DNA of 42,839 nucleotides. It comes from an uncultured Pelagibacteraceae bacterium. GTDB lineage: Bacteria; Pseudomonadota; Alphaproteobacteria; Pelagibacterales; Pelagibacteraceae. How positions within the stretch are numbered: position 1 is the stretch's first letter; the number at the start of each line of letters is the position of its first letter. The notes under the pieces were generated by a model. The model saw nothing but the letters and a program-made list of their open reading frames with translations, ran no database searches and had not been told where the DNA came from. Made by a program: the position numbers and the translations under genes. The stretch spans positions 1 to 42,839 of the forward strand of contig CACHCM010000005.1 in NCBI GenBank assembly GCA_902578325.1, in the 5' to 3' direction. Positions 31,008 to 41,356 of this stretch are shown piece after piece.

Positions 31008-31828
31008 GTGCTATTAAAGTAAATTGTAAAAACATAGAAATTTCAAACAACAATAAGATTTGTATTATTGCAGGCCCTTGTCAGTTAGAAACAGAGCAAC
31101 ATGCACTCGACATGGCTGGAAAAATTAAGGAAATTACCTCGAAATTTGACCTTGGATTTATTTACAAAACTTCATTTGATAAAGCGAATAGAACAAGCTT
31201 AAAAGGTAAAAGGGGAGCAGGATTAGATGTATCACTTCCTGTATTTGATAAAATTAAAAAGGAATTGAATATTCCTATTTTAACAGACATTCATAATGTT
31301 GAACAATGTGAAATTGTTTCAAAACATGTTGATGTTTTACAAATCCCAGCTTTTCTATGTAGGCAAACTGATTTGTTAATTGCTGCGGCTAAAACAAATA
31401 AAATTATTAATGTTAAAAAAGGTCAGTTCTTAGCACCATGGGATATGGTTAATGTAACTAAAAAAATTTCAGATTCTGGCAATAAAAACATTTTAGTAAC
31501 TGAAAGAGGAGCGAGCTTTGGTTACAATACTTTAGTATCTGACATGAGATCTTTACCTATTATGGCAAAGAACGGTTATCCAGTAATTTTCGATGCCACT
31601 CATTCTGTTCAACAACCAGGTGGCCAAGGTGAGTCCTCTGGTGGTCAAAGAGAATTTGTTGAATATTTAGCAAGAGCTGCAGTTGCAGTTGGAGTTGCAG
31701 GTGTATTTATTGAAACACATCAAGATCCTGATAATGCTCCATCAGATGGACCAAACATGGTACCATTGAATAAATTAGAGAATCTATTAAAACAATTACA
31801 CGATATAGATAATCTAATAAAAAAATAG
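31004..31828 (+). CDS. kdsA: 3-deoxy-D-manno-octulosonate 8-phosphate synthase
   Basis: 274 aa; [41 protein letters not shown]. Confidence 0.96.
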   Translation: MSAIKVNCKNIEISNNNKICIIAGPCQLETEQHALDMAGKIKEITSKFDLGFIYKTSFDKANRTSLKGKRGAGLDVSLPVFDKIKKELNIPILTDIHNVEQCEIVSKHVDVLQIPAFLCRQTDLLIAAAKTNKIINVKKGQFLAPWDMVNVTKKISDSGNKNILVTERGASFGYNTLVSDMRSLPIMAKNGYPVIFDATHSVQQPGGQGESSGGQREFVEYLARAAVAVGVAGVFIETHQDPDNAPSDGPNMVPLNKLENLLKQLHDIDNLIKK

Positions 31829-33084
31829 TGAGTAAAATTTTAAAAGTAAAAGCGCGTCAAGTTTTTGACAGTAGAGGAAATCCAACAGTAGAGGCAGAGG
31901 TTTATATTAAAAATAATAGTGCATCCGCTATTTGTCCCTCAGGTGCTTCCACAGGAACTTTTGAAGCTTTTGAAAAAAGAGATAAAAATAATAAACGGTA
32001 TTTAGGAAAAAGTGTTTTAAGTGCAGTTAACTTAGCTAACACAAAGATTTCGAAAAAATTAAAAGGACAAAGTATCCATAATCAAGAAAGAATTGATGCT
32101 TTATTAATTAATTTAGATGGTACAAGACAAAAAACTAACTTAGGAGCTAATGCGATGTTAGCAGTTTCTATGGCTGTAAAAAAATTGTCTGCAAAAGCAA
32201 AAAAATTACCCTTGTATAAAACATTTTCTCAAAAAAATAACTTTCAATTACCTTATCCATTAATGAATATTATTAATGGTGGAGCGCATGCAAATAATGG
32301 TCTTAGAATTCAAGAGTTTATGATCAGACCTGATCGAGCAAAAAGTTTTTCTGAGGCGATGCGGATTTGTTTTGTTGTCATTAAAAACTTAAGTAAATTA
32401 ATTAAAGATAAAGGTTTATCAACTTCAGTAGGTGATGAAGGTGGTTTTGCACCCATGATCAGTAGTAATAATCAAGCTTTAGATTTAATTGTGAGTGCAA
32501 TTAAAAAATCGGGATTTGTTAATGGTAAAGATGTTTCTATTTGTCTTGATGTGGCTGCTAATGAATTATATAAAAAAACCAAATATTCTATTCATTCTAA
32601 AAGTTATATTTCAGTAGATAAATCCATTAAAGAATATCAAAAAATTATAAAAAAATATAAAATTAAGTCTATTGAAGATCCATTTGCTGAAAATGATTGG
32701 TTAGCATGGAATAAATTAATGAAATCAATAAAAAAAGTTCAGATTGTTGGAGATGATTTGTATGTAACAAATCTTGAAAGATTAAAGAAAGGTTTCTTAA
32801 ATATTTCTTCAAATTCTATCTTGATCAAGCTAAATCAAATTGGCACTGTTTCAGAAACGTTAGATGTAATTAAATTTGCTCAAACAATTGGATATAAAAC
32901 AATTATATCTCATCGATCAGGTGATAGTGAGGATACGTTTATTGCTGATTTAGCAGTAGGCACTAATTCAAATCAAATTAAAACTGGATCCTTGGCTAGA
33001 TCTGAAAGGGTTGCAAAATATAATCAATTAATCCGTATTGAAGAAGAACTTGGAAAAAAAGCGAGGATGAATAAGATCAATTAA
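31828..33084 (+). CDS. eno: Enolase
   Basis: 418 aa, GTG start overlapping the kdsA TAG; ARQVFDSRGNPTVEAEV, PSGASTGTFEA, MNIINGGAHANN, VGDEGGFAP, LIKLNQIGT. Confidence 0.97.
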   Translation: MSKILKVKARQVFDSRGNPTVEAEVYIKNNSASAICPSGASTGTFEAFEKRDKNNKRYLGKSVLSAVNLANTKISKKLKGQSIHNQERIDALLINLDGTRQKTNLGANAMLAVSMAVKKLSAKAKKLPLYKTFSQKNNFQLPYPLMNIINGGAHANNGLRIQEFMIRPDRAKSFSEAMRICFVVIKNLSKLIKDKGLSTSVGDEGGFAPMISSNNQALDLIVSAIKKSGFVNGKDVSICLDVAANELYKKTKYSIHSKSYISVDKSIKEYQKIIKKYKIKSIEDPFAENDWLAWNKLMKSIKKVQIVGDDLYVTNLERLKKGFLNISSNSILIKLNQIGTVSETLDVIKFAQTIGYKTIISHRSGDSEDTFIADLAVGTNSNQIKTGSLARSERVAKYNQLIRIEEELGKKARMNKIN

Positions 33085-33386
33085 TGCTTCGATTGATAAA
33101 AAGAAATTATTTTTTATTAATATCTATTTTTCTTATTTTCTATTTTGGTTTTAATTTAGTTTCAGGAGAAAGAGGTCTTTTTTCGTATATAGAAAAAAAG
33201 GAACTTTTGTCTAACTTGAAAAAAGAAGAATTAACCCTAAATAGTAAAATAGAAAATGTGGATCATAAAAATTCACTTCTAAGCACTAATTTAGACCTTG
33301 ATTATATTGAGGCTTTAATTAGAGAACGATTTTTGTTTGGTAAAAAAAATGAGACAATTTATATAATTAAAAAAGATGAAAAGTAG
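33084..33386 (+). CDS. ftsB: FtsB/DivIC-family septum formation initiator
   Basis: 100 aa; single TM then coiled coil, [19 protein letters not shown]; follows eno as usual in alphaproteobacteria. Confidence 0.82.
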   Translation: MLRLIKRNYFLLISIFLIFYFGFNLVSGERGLFSYIEKKELLSNLKKEELTLNSKIENVDHKNSLLSTNLDLDYIEALIRERFLFGKKNETIYIIKKDEK

Positions 33387-34296
33387 ACATCCAGAAAAAG
33401 AAAACAAACCGATTAATCCAATTAAAAAAAAACCTGAATGGATTAGATCAAAGCTTACAAATAGTAAGGAATTCTTTTTAACCAAAACAATAGTAAATAA
33501 TAATAATCTTGTAACTGTTTGTCAGGAAGCAAACTGCCCTAATATAACTGAATGTTGGAGTAAGCGACATGCAACTTTTATGATTATGGGAGACACTTGT
33601 ACAAGAGCTTGTGCTTTTTGTGATGTTAAAACTGGTGTACCAGGAAAATTAGATCAACTTGAACCTTTTAAGATTGCGGAAGCAGTAAAAAAATTAAATT
33701 TAAAACACGTTGTAATTACTTCAGTGGACAGAGATGATTTAGATGATGGTGGATCAGAACATTTCTTTGAAGTGATAAATGAAACTAGAAAATCAAATCC
33801 AAACACTACTATTGAAGTTCTTACACCTGATTTTTTAAGAAAAGGAAATTCATATAAAAAAGTTTTAGAGGCTAAACCTGATGTTTTTAATCATAATATT
33901 GAAACTGTCCCAAGTCTTTATTTAAAAGTTAGACCCGGATCTAGATATTTTGCATCTTTAGAACTTTTGAAAAATGTGAAAAAAGTAAACAAAAATATTT
34001 TTACTAAATCTGGAATAATGGTTGGCTTAGGGGAGACAAGAGATGAAATTTTACAAGTTATGGATGATTTAAGAGCTGCAGATGTTGATTTCATAACGAT
34101 TGGTCAATATTTACAACCTTCAACTAAACATTATCCATTAGATCGTTATTACGCGCCAAGAGAGTTTGAAGATTTAGGAACAATTGCAAAAGCTAAAGGA
34201 TTTTTGTTAGTGTCTTCATCCCCTTTAACTAGATCTTCATATCACGCTGATGAAGATTTTGCGAAACTTAAACAAAATAGATTAAAAAATAATTAA
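33376..34296 (+). CDS. lipA: Lipoyl synthase
   Basis: 306 aa radical [16 protein letters not shown] and [13 protein letters not shown] cysteine motifs, VGLGETRDE. Confidence 0.97.
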   Translation: MKSRHPEKENKPINPIKKKPEWIRSKLTNSKEFFLTKTIVNNNNLVTVCQEANCPNITECWSKRHATFMIMGDTCTRACAFCDVKTGVPGKLDQLEPFKIAEAVKKLNLKHVVITSVDRDDLDDGGSEHFFEVINETRKSNPNTTIEVLTPDFLRKGNSYKKVLEAKPDVFNHNIETVPSLYLKVRPGSRYFASLELLKNVKKVNKNIFTKSGIMVGLGETRDEILQVMDDLRAADVDFITIGQYLQPSTKHYPLDRYYAPREFEDLGTIAKAKGFLLVSSSPLTRSSYHADEDFAKLKQNRLKNN

Positions 34297-34751
34297 TGCC
34301 TAAAGCATCAGTTAAGCGATTAATTGATAATAGAAAAGATAGGCTTATTGAGTTTGTTTTAGATATTGAAAAATACCCTGAATTTATTCCTTTCTGTGAT
34401 AATTCAAAAGTTTATGAGAGAAGTGATAAAGGAGATACAATAAATATAATTGCTGATCTTACAATAGGTAAGGGGCCGTTTAAAGATACATTTAAAAGTG
34501 ACGTTAAATTAAATAAAAAAAATGATCATATTCATGTTGTTAATTTAGGTGGACCATTAAATCATTTAGAAAATAATTGGAAATTTATTGAGGTAGGAAA
34601 TGATAAAGACGGTTTCAAGACAGAAGTTTTTTTTGATATCGATTTTGAAATTGAAAATAAATTTTTAAACATTTTAATGACCAAATCTTTTCAATTTGGT
34701 TTAGAAAAAATAGCAGACGCGTTTCAAAAAAGAGCTGAAAGTATTAAATAA
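34296..34751 (+). CDS. Coq10/RatA-type START-like (polyketide cyclase) protein
   Basis: 151 aa; LIEFVLDIEKYPEFIPFCDNSKVYERSD, FDIDFEIENKFLN; follows lipA. Confidence 0.88.
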   Translation: MPKASVKRLIDNRKDRLIEFVLDIEKYPEFIPFCDNSKVYERSDKGDTINIIADLTIGKGPFKDTFKSDVKLNKKNDHIHVVNLGGPLNHLENNWKFIEVGNDKDGFKTEVFFDIDFEIENKFLNILMTKSFQFGLEKIADAFQKRAESIK

Positions 34752-35208
34752 TTTTACTGATTATCTTAATTACATTATGAACTGTTGATTTTTGAATTGA
34801 ATTACGATTTTTTGATTTAAATTTATTTTCTTTAATAAGCAAAGTTTTAGCTTTTTTGATACCAATATAAACAAGACCAACTGGTTTTTCTTTTGATCCA
34901 CCGCCTGGTCCAGCAATTCCTGTAATTGAGATGTTGATTTTACTTTTTGAAATTTTAGATAAATTTTGAACCATTGCCTTACAACACTCATGGCTTACCG
35001 CACCATATTTTCTAATAATATTTTTATTAACTTTTAATATCTTTATTTTAGCTTGATTAGAGTAAGTGGTTAAACCCATGTGAAAATATTTTGATGAATT
35101 GGCTAATTTAGTCAAATTATGAGCCAATAATCCACCTGTGCAAGACTCAGCTACAGATATAGTTAATTTTTTTTTAATTAATTTTTTATGAAGTAATTGA
35201 ATACTCAT
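34744..35208 (-). CDS. pncC: CinA C-terminal domain protein (nicotinamide-nucleotide amidase)
   Basis: 154 aa; SVAESCTGGLLAHNLT, SITGIAGPGGGSKEKPVGLVYIGI. Confidence 0.92.
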   Translation of the reverse strand: MSIQLLHKKLIKKKLTISVAESCTGGLLAHNLTKLANSSKYFHMGLTTYSNQAKIKILKVNKNIIRKYGAVSHECCKAMVQNLSKISKSKINISITGIAGPGGGSKEKPVGLVYIGIKKAKTLLIKENKFKSKNRNSIQKSTVHNVIKIISKII

Positions 35209-35714
35209 TAGAATTTTAAACTTATTAAATATATCAATATCATTGAATATAACCCTGCCATTATATCATCCATAATTATTCCAAAATAGTTTTTATGATT
35301 TTTGTCAAAATAACTTACTGGAAAAGGTTTTAGAATGTCAAAAAATCTAAAAAAAACAAAAGATAAAATATAATAAATTTCAATTGAGGTGCTTATTTGA
35401 TTAGTTTGATTTAAATATAATACTAAAATTAAAGGCATGGATTGTCCTAAAACTTCATCAATTACTATTTGACGTGGATCTCTATTTTTAAATTCTGACT
35501 CAGAATCTTTTACGGCATAAAATGAATAAAAGAATAAAAGTATAAAAAAAATAATTGAAAACTTAAGATCTGTATAACCTAAAATTTCGTAAGCAATATA
35601 AATAAAAATAGCTGTTACTGCAGAGGTTATAGTTCCAGGAATTTTGGTCAAATATCCATAACCAAAAAAAGTAGATAACAAAACATTTATTTTTTTCATT
35701 GTGATATTGAGCAA
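35208..35714 (-). CDS. pgpA: Phosphatidylglycerophosphatase A
   Basis: 168 aa; GYGYLTKIPGTITSA, VIDEVLGQSMPL, FFRFFDILKPFPVSYFDK, GIIMDDIMAGLY. Confidence 0.93.
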   Translation of the reverse strand: MLNITMKKINVLLSTFFGYGYLTKIPGTITSAVTAIFIYIAYEILGYTDLKFSIIFFILLFFYSFYAVKDSESEFKNRDPRQIVIDEVLGQSMPLILVLYLNQTNQISTSIEIYYILSFVFFRFFDILKPFPVSYFDKNHKNYFGIIMDDIMAGLYSMILIYLISLKF

Positions 35715-36796
35715 ATAACTTCACAAGCTATCGCTTTTTCCTTTCCAATTAATCCAAGTTTTTCTACTGTTTTACCTTTTAGGTTAATTAATTCTTTATC
35801 AATATTTAATAAATTAGATAAGGAATTGATTATTTTATCACGATACTTTGAAACTTTTGGCTGTTCACAAATTAAATTTATATCTAAATTATTTATATAA
35901 AAATCATTTTTATTTAATATTTCAACAATAGGCTTTATCATTTTAGGAGATCTAATATTTTTATATCTTTTTTGATTATCTGGAAAAAAAGTACCAATAT
36001 CTTTTTTTCTCATAGCCCCAAGAAGAGAGTCTATTATTGAATGAATAATTACATCTCCATCTGAATGTCCTTTAAGTCCTGAGTGATAAGGGATTTTTAT
36101 TCCACCTAAAAAAAGTTTTTTGCCTCTTATTAATCTATGAATGTCAAAACCTATACCAAAATAAGTTTTATTAGTTTCTATATCTTCTTTAAAAGTAATT
36201 TTATTATTTAAGTTTTCACCTTTAATAAATTTAACTTTTAAATTGTTTTCAATAAACAACTCTGCTTCATCAGTAATTTTATTTTGTTGTTTATTTGAAA
36301 GATTATACAAATCTTTAAATTTATAAGCTTGAGGAGTTTGAGTTAAAATTGAATTATTTCGGTTTAAGTTAAAAAGTTGTTTTTTTACTTTGTATTTAAT
36401 GGAGTCTTTTGAGTTTATAGAAGGTACTACTGCTTTATTGTTTTTAAGTGATTTAATTAAATTTTTTAAAAGCTTGATAGTGAAATTTGGTCTAGCTGCG
36501 TCGTGAATGAGAACGTTGTTTGGTTTAAATTTTTTAATATATTTTAAGGCTATTAAAGAAGAATCAGATCTTTCTTTACCACCTTTAATAATGGATACAT
36601 TTTTTGGAAGTTTTTCTTTAATACTTTTTTTATTATTTACGACCAGTATAATTTTTTTAAACAGCTTTGATTTCATTGCTTTTTCTAAAGAATGTTTAAA
36701 AAGAGCTTTGTTTTTATAAATATTGAATTGTTTCGGTTTTTTTGAATTAAATCTTTTGCTTTGTCCTGACGCTAGTATTATAAAATAATTATTCAT
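35696..36796 (-). CDS. ispDF: Bifunctional 2-C-methyl-D-erythritol 4-phosphate cytidylyltransferase / 2,4-cyclodiphosphate synthase
   Basis: 366 aa; N-term IspD (LASGQSKRF, VLIHDAARP) fused to IspF (GIGFDIHRL, LKGHSDGDVIIHSIIDSLLGA). Confidence 0.95.
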   Translation of the reverse strand: MNNYFIILASGQSKRFNSKKPKQFNIYKNKALFKHSLEKAMKSKLFKKIILVVNNKKSIKEKLPKNVSIIKGGKERSDSSLIALKYIKKFKPNNVLIHDAARPNFTIKLLKNLIKSLKNNKAVVPSINSKDSIKYKVKKQLFNLNRNNSILTQTPQAYKFKDLYNLSNKQQNKITDEAELFIENNLKVKFIKGENLNNKITFKEDIETNKTYFGIGFDIHRLIRGKKLFLGGIKIPYHSGLKGHSDGDVIIHSIIDSLLGAMRKKDIGTFFPDNQKRYKNIRSPKMIKPIVEILNKNDFYINNLDINLICEQPKVSKYRDKIINSLSNLLNIDKELINLKGKTVEKLGLIGKEKAIACEVICSISQ

Positions 36797-36820
36797 TTAT
36801 TTGGTAGTTTTTATATTCAA

Positions 36821-38605
36821 ATGTACGAATTTATTAAAAAAAATATATATCTAATAATATTATTTATTATCACATTATCGATAGGTTTTTTAACCTTTTT
36901 AACTTTCATTGATAAAGGGTTTATTGAATTATCAGATCAAAATTTACAAATTTTATTAGTTCTAAACATTTTTCTTTTAGTAGCACTCTTTGTTTTTATT
37001 TTTATTGAGATTAGAAGTGCAATTAAAAATGATATCGATAAAGATGGTTTAAAATCAAATAAAAAATATATTACATACTTTGGTTTATTTACTTTAATTC
37101 CATCAGTATTAATTTCAATATTTTCACTCTTTTTATTTTCTTTTGCTTTAGAGAAGTATTTTGACAAAAAGGTTACAACAGTTGTTAACAATTCTTATGA
37201 GTTAGCAAGAAATTATGTTGAAGAAATTAGAAATAAAATTCAATCTGATATTGTTTTGATAGCTTTTGATACTAATAAAAGTAAAAGATTTTTAAATGAT
37301 AATCAAAATGAATATAAAAGATTTTTAGAGACACAAAAATTAATTAGAAATGTTGATGAAGTACACATTATAGATATTAATAAAAAACTTTTATTTTCAA
37401 CTTTAAAAGATAATCAGGCATATATACCACCAGTTGATAGAGCTTTAAATTTGGTATTGGATGATGATCGTCCTTTAAAAATTATTAATGCGCCAGAAAA
37501 TATTTCTGCAGCAATAATGAGACTACAAAATTTTGAAGACAGATTTTTGTATGTAATAAAGTATCTAGATAAAGATATTTCAAGATATTTAACAGAATCT
37601 CAAGAAGCTATTAATTTTTACTATACCGTAGAGGAAAAAAGCACAGGTATTAAAATCTCATTTGCAATTATTTATATTATTGTTGTTAGTGTTTTATTAT
37701 TTGTTTCAATATCTATCGCGATCAGATTTTCATCTAGGTTTTTTAGATCTATCAATAACTTAATCCTAGCTTCAACATCCATTGGACAAGGAAATTTTAA
37801 TGCAAAGGTTCCTGAAGTTAAGACAGACAAAGATTTAGAGACTTTAAATAAAAATTTTAATTTAATGATAGACAGGTTAAAAAGTCAGCAAGAAAAACTA
37901 ATTATTAATGAAAGACATGAGGCATGGGGAAGTTTAGCTAGAAAACTTGCTCATGAAATTAAAAATCCACTTACACCAATTCAATTAACTATAGATAGAT
38001 TAAAAAATAAATATTCTAAACAATTGGATGAAAATGAAAATGAAAACTTTAGAGAAAATTTAAAAATTATAAATAATCAAATAAAACAAATCGAAAAATT
38101 AGTTAACGAATTTTCTGACTTTGCAAGAATGCCTAAACCAATTTTTAGAGAAAATAATTTAGTAAATATAATTCTTGAAAATATAAATTTGCTAAAAGAA
38201 TTAGATAATTCTATTGACATAACTTTTAAAAAAGATGTTGAAAAAATTATGTTAGAAAGCGATAAAGAGCAAATAAGTAGAGTTTTTTTAAATTTAATAA
38301 AAAATTCTATAGAAAGTATTAATCAAAAAGCTCAAAAAAACAGTAATTCTAGCAAAAAAATTGCTATTGAACTTACTGAAGATGATAGCCACATAATAGT
38401 AACTTTAGAAGACAATGGTGTTGGTTTTGGTGAATTAAAAAATAATATTAAAGATATACTTAATCCGTATTTCACAACTAAAAAAAATGGTAGTGGTTTA
38501 GGATTATCAATAGTTAATAAAATAATTAATGATCACAATGGAAAAATAGACTTTATACCAATTCAAAATGGTGCAAAAATTAATATTACATTTTTAAAAC
38601 AATAA
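36821..38605 (+). CDS. ntrY: NtrY-like sensor histidine kinase
   Basis: 594 aa; N-terminal TMs, HAMP, HisKA (KLAHEIKNPLTPIQLTIDRLK), HATPase (NLIKNSIESI, GSGLGLSIV); followed by ntrX. Confidence 0.92.
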   Translation: MYEFIKKNIYLIILFIITLSIGFLTFLTFIDKGFIELSDQNLQILLVLNIFLLVALFVFIFIEIRSAIKNDIDKDGLKSNKKYITYFGLFTLIPSVLISIFSLFLFSFALEKYFDKKVTTVVNNSYELARNYVEEIRNKIQSDIVLIAFDTNKSKRFLNDNQNEYKRFLETQKLIRNVDEVHIIDINKKLLFSTLKDNQAYIPPVDRALNLVLDDDRPLKIINAPENISAAIMRLQNFEDRFLYVIKYLDKDISRYLTESQEAINFYYTVEEKSTGIKISFAIIYIIVVSVLLFVSISIAIRFSSRFFRSINNLILASTSIGQGNFNAKVPEVKTDKDLETLNKNFNLMIDRLKSQQEKLIINERHEAWGSLARKLAHEIKNPLTPIQLTIDRLKNKYSKQLDENENENFRENLKIINNQIKQIEKLVNEFSDFARMPKPIFRENNLVNIILENINLLKELDNSIDITFKKDVEKIMLESDKEQISRVFLNLIKNSIESINQKAQKNSNSSKKIAIELTEDDSHIIVTLEDNGVGFGELKNNIKDILNPYFTTKKNGSGLGLSIVNKIINDHNGKIDFIPIQNGAKINITFLKQ

Positions 38606-39960
38606 TGAGCGAAGAAATTTTAATTGTAGACGATAACGCTGATATCAGAAATATAATTAATGAATTAATTATAGATGCTGGTTATAAAACTAGATTAGCT
38701 GCAAATTATAACCAAGCACTTGCTGAAATAGATAAAAAATTACCTGATGTGGCAATTCTTGATGTTAAATTGGATAAGGGAGATAATGATGGTATTGAGC
38801 TTCTTTCACATATTAAATCTAAAAATAAAGATACACCTGTTATAATTATTTCTGGACATGCAAATATTGAAATGGCTGTAAAATCTTTACAGCATGGAGC
38901 ATTTGAATTTATAGAAAAACCATTTGATCAGGAAAGATTACTTAACTTTGTTAAAAGAGCAGTTGAAAACTTTAATTTAAAAAAACAAAATAAAGAATAT
39001 GAAAGTAAATTATTTTTATCTTATGAATTAATAGGAAACAGTAAAAATATAATAAATATAATTGATCAAATTAAAAAAATATCAGTAACTGAAAGCAGAG
39101 TATTTATAAGTGGGCCCTCAGGTTCGGGAAAAGAATTAATTGCTAGAAAAATCCACAAAGCCTCTTCTAGAAGTAAAAATCCATTTATTGTCTTAAATGG
39201 TGCTTTACTTGATCTGAACAAGTATGAATTAGAATTATTTGGAGAGGAAAAGGATAATGGCTCTATATCATATGGTGCGCTTGAAAAAGCAAATAAAGGA
39301 ACACTATTAATAGACCAAGTTTCAGAAATACCATTAGATATACAATCTAAGATATTAAGAGTTTTAACAGATCAAAAATTTAAAAGAGTTAATGGAGCTA
39401 ATGACGTAAGTGTAGATGTAAGATTAATTTGCTCATCAAGCAAAGACTTAAAAAAAGAAATTGAAATTGGAAATTTTAGAGAAGATTTATTTCATAGAAT
39501 AAATGTTTTTGAAATAAACATTGAACCATTAAATCAAAGAATTTCAGATATACCTTTGTTAATTAAATATTTTTCAAAAAAAATATCTGAAAATTATAAA
39601 ATTAAAGAATTAGATATAGATGAAAACAACAGTAATATACTTAATCATAATTGGCATGGTAATGTTAGAGAATTAAGAAATTTAATTGAAAGAATTGCAA
39701 TATTACAACCTGACACTAAAGATAAAATTTCAAATATTATTAAAGAATCTTTAAAAAATACAAATTTTGATGATCAATTGGCTGAAAATAGCCTTTCTGT
39801 GCCATTAAAAGAAGCTAGAGAAAAATTTGAAAAGGAGTATTTAACTATTCAACTTAAAAAATTTAATGGAAATATTTCTAAAACAGCTAATTTTGTTGGA
39901 ATGGAAAGAAGCGCATTACATAGAAAATTAAAAGGTTTGGGTATCAAAGAATTTAATTAG
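38605..39960 (+). CDS. ntrX: NtrX-like response regulator with degenerate AAA+ sigma-54 interaction loop
   Basis: 451 aa; receiver (ILIVDDNADIRNI, AILDVKL, EFIEKPFD), Walker A GPSGSGKE, GNVRELRN, C-terminal Fis-type HTH (NISKTANFVGMERSALHRKLKGLG). Confidence 0.93.
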   Translation: MSEEILIVDDNADIRNIINELIIDAGYKTRLAANYNQALAEIDKKLPDVAILDVKLDKGDNDGIELLSHIKSKNKDTPVIIISGHANIEMAVKSLQHGAFEFIEKPFDQERLLNFVKRAVENFNLKKQNKEYESKLFLSYELIGNSKNIINIIDQIKKISVTESRVFISGPSGSGKELIARKIHKASSRSKNPFIVLNGALLDLNKYELELFGEEKDNGSISYGALEKANKGTLLIDQVSEIPLDIQSKILRVLTDQKFKRVNGANDVSVDVRLICSSSKDLKKEIEIGNFREDLFHRINVFEINIEPLNQRISDIPLLIKYFSKKISENYKIKELDIDENNSNILNHNWHGNVRELRNLIERIAILQPDTKDKISNIIKESLKNTNFDDQLAENSLSVPLKEAREKFEKEYLTIQLKKFNGNISKTANFVGMERSALHRKLKGLGIKEFN

Positions 39961-41352
39961 ATGAATATAATCATTTGTGGAGCTGGAAGAGTAGGGTTCA
40001 CTATAGCTAAACAGCTGAGTGAACAAGGTCATTCTATAACAGTTATTGACCCCTCTAGCGAAGATATTCAAAAAATTGATGATGCATTAGATGTTAAAGC
40101 TATAGTAGGAAAAGGGACTTATCCTTCTATATTAGAAAAAGCTAACGCAGCAGAGACCGATATGATTATAGCAGTTACCAGAAATGATGAAATTAATATG
40201 CTTATTTGCCAAATTGCATTTTCAATTTTTAAAATTCCAAAAAAAATAGCAAGAATAAGATCTCAAGATTATCTTAACCCGAAATTTACAAGAGTATATA
40301 ATAAAGAAAACTTACCTATAGATGTTATTATATCTCCTGAAATTGAAATTGCGAAATCCATTCAAAGAAAACTTGAGGCACCTGGAGCCCTTGATAGTGT
40401 TCCATTTGCAGATAATAAAATCAGATTATTAGAGATTTTAATTAATGAAAATTGTAAATTAATTAACATCAAGCTTAATGATTTAACGAAAAAACATCCC
40501 AATTTAGATGCGAATATTATTGGAATAATAAGAGATGAAAAATTTTTAATTCCAAAGAAAAACGATGATGTAAGAAAAAATGATAAAATTTATGTAATTA
40601 TCAATTCATCACAAATGCCAGATACTTTAGAAGTTTTTGGACATGATGAAAAAGTATCTAAAAATATTTTAATTGTAGGTGGTGGTAACATAGGTTTTAA
40701 TTTAGCTAAAAACATTGAAGAAACTTTGGATGCTGCAAGAGTTAAGATAATTGAAAAAAACAAAGAAAGAGCTGAATTTCTTGCAAGCGAATTAAATAAT
40801 ACAATTATTATTAATGGTGATGCTTTAGATGAGGAGGTGCTTGTAGAGGCTAATTTACAAGAAGCCGAAACAGTTCTTGCTTTAACAAATGATGATGAAG
40901 ATAATTTAATGGTAAGTGTTCTTGTTGAAAAATTTGCAAAAGATGAAAAGGATATTGATGATAAAAGAACAATGGCTTTAATTAATAAGCCTAATTATTC
41001 CTTGTTACAAAACTCTTTAAAAATTGATGATCTTATTGATCCCAGAATGAATACTGTCTCAAGTATTTTAAAACATATCCATAAAGGGACTATAGAAACA
41101 GCCTACACAATTATGAATGGTGAATATGAGGTGATTGAAGCTGAAATTATAGAAACATCAGAGCTTATTAATAAAGAATTAAAAAATTCAAACTTACCTG
41201 ACGAGATAAGAATCGGAGCGGTCTTAAGGGAAAACAAAGTTATAATACCTCGATCAAATTTTGTTTTTCAAAAAGAAGATAAAGTTGTTTTTTTAGCAAA
41301 GAAAGACTCAATATCTGTAGTAGAAAATATATTTAGAATTAGTTCTATTTAA
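39961..41352 (+). CDS. trkA: Trk potassium uptake protein TrkA
   Basis: 463 aa; duplicated NAD-binding domains (IIICGAGRVGFTIAKQL; ILIVGGGNIGFNLAKNI) with TrkA_C domains. Confidence 0.95.
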   Translation: MNIIICGAGRVGFTIAKQLSEQGHSITVIDPSSEDIQKIDDALDVKAIVGKGTYPSILEKANAAETDMIIAVTRNDEINMLICQIAFSIFKIPKKIARIRSQDYLNPKFTRVYNKENLPIDVIISPEIEIAKSIQRKLEAPGALDSVPFADNKIRLLEILINENCKLINIKLNDLTKKHPNLDANIIGIIRDEKFLIPKKNDDVRKNDKIYVIINSSQMPDTLEVFGHDEKVSKNILIVGGGNIGFNLAKNIEETLDAARVKIIEKNKERAEFLASELNNTIIINGDALDEEVLVEANLQEAETVLALTNDDEDNLMVSVLVEKFAKDEKDIDDKRTMALINKPNYSLLQNSLKIDDLIDPRMNTVSSILKHIHKGTIETAYTIMNGEYEVIEAEIIETSELINKELKNSNLPDEIRIGAVLRENKVIIPRSNFVFQKEDKVVFLAKKDSISVVENIFRISSI

Positions 41353-41356
41353 TTAA

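Noticed and set aside
34770-34991. 73-aa ORF overlapping pncC on the same strand in another frame
   Set aside because: Out-of-frame with the clearly conserved CinA C-terminal domain; low-complexity Gln/Lys content.
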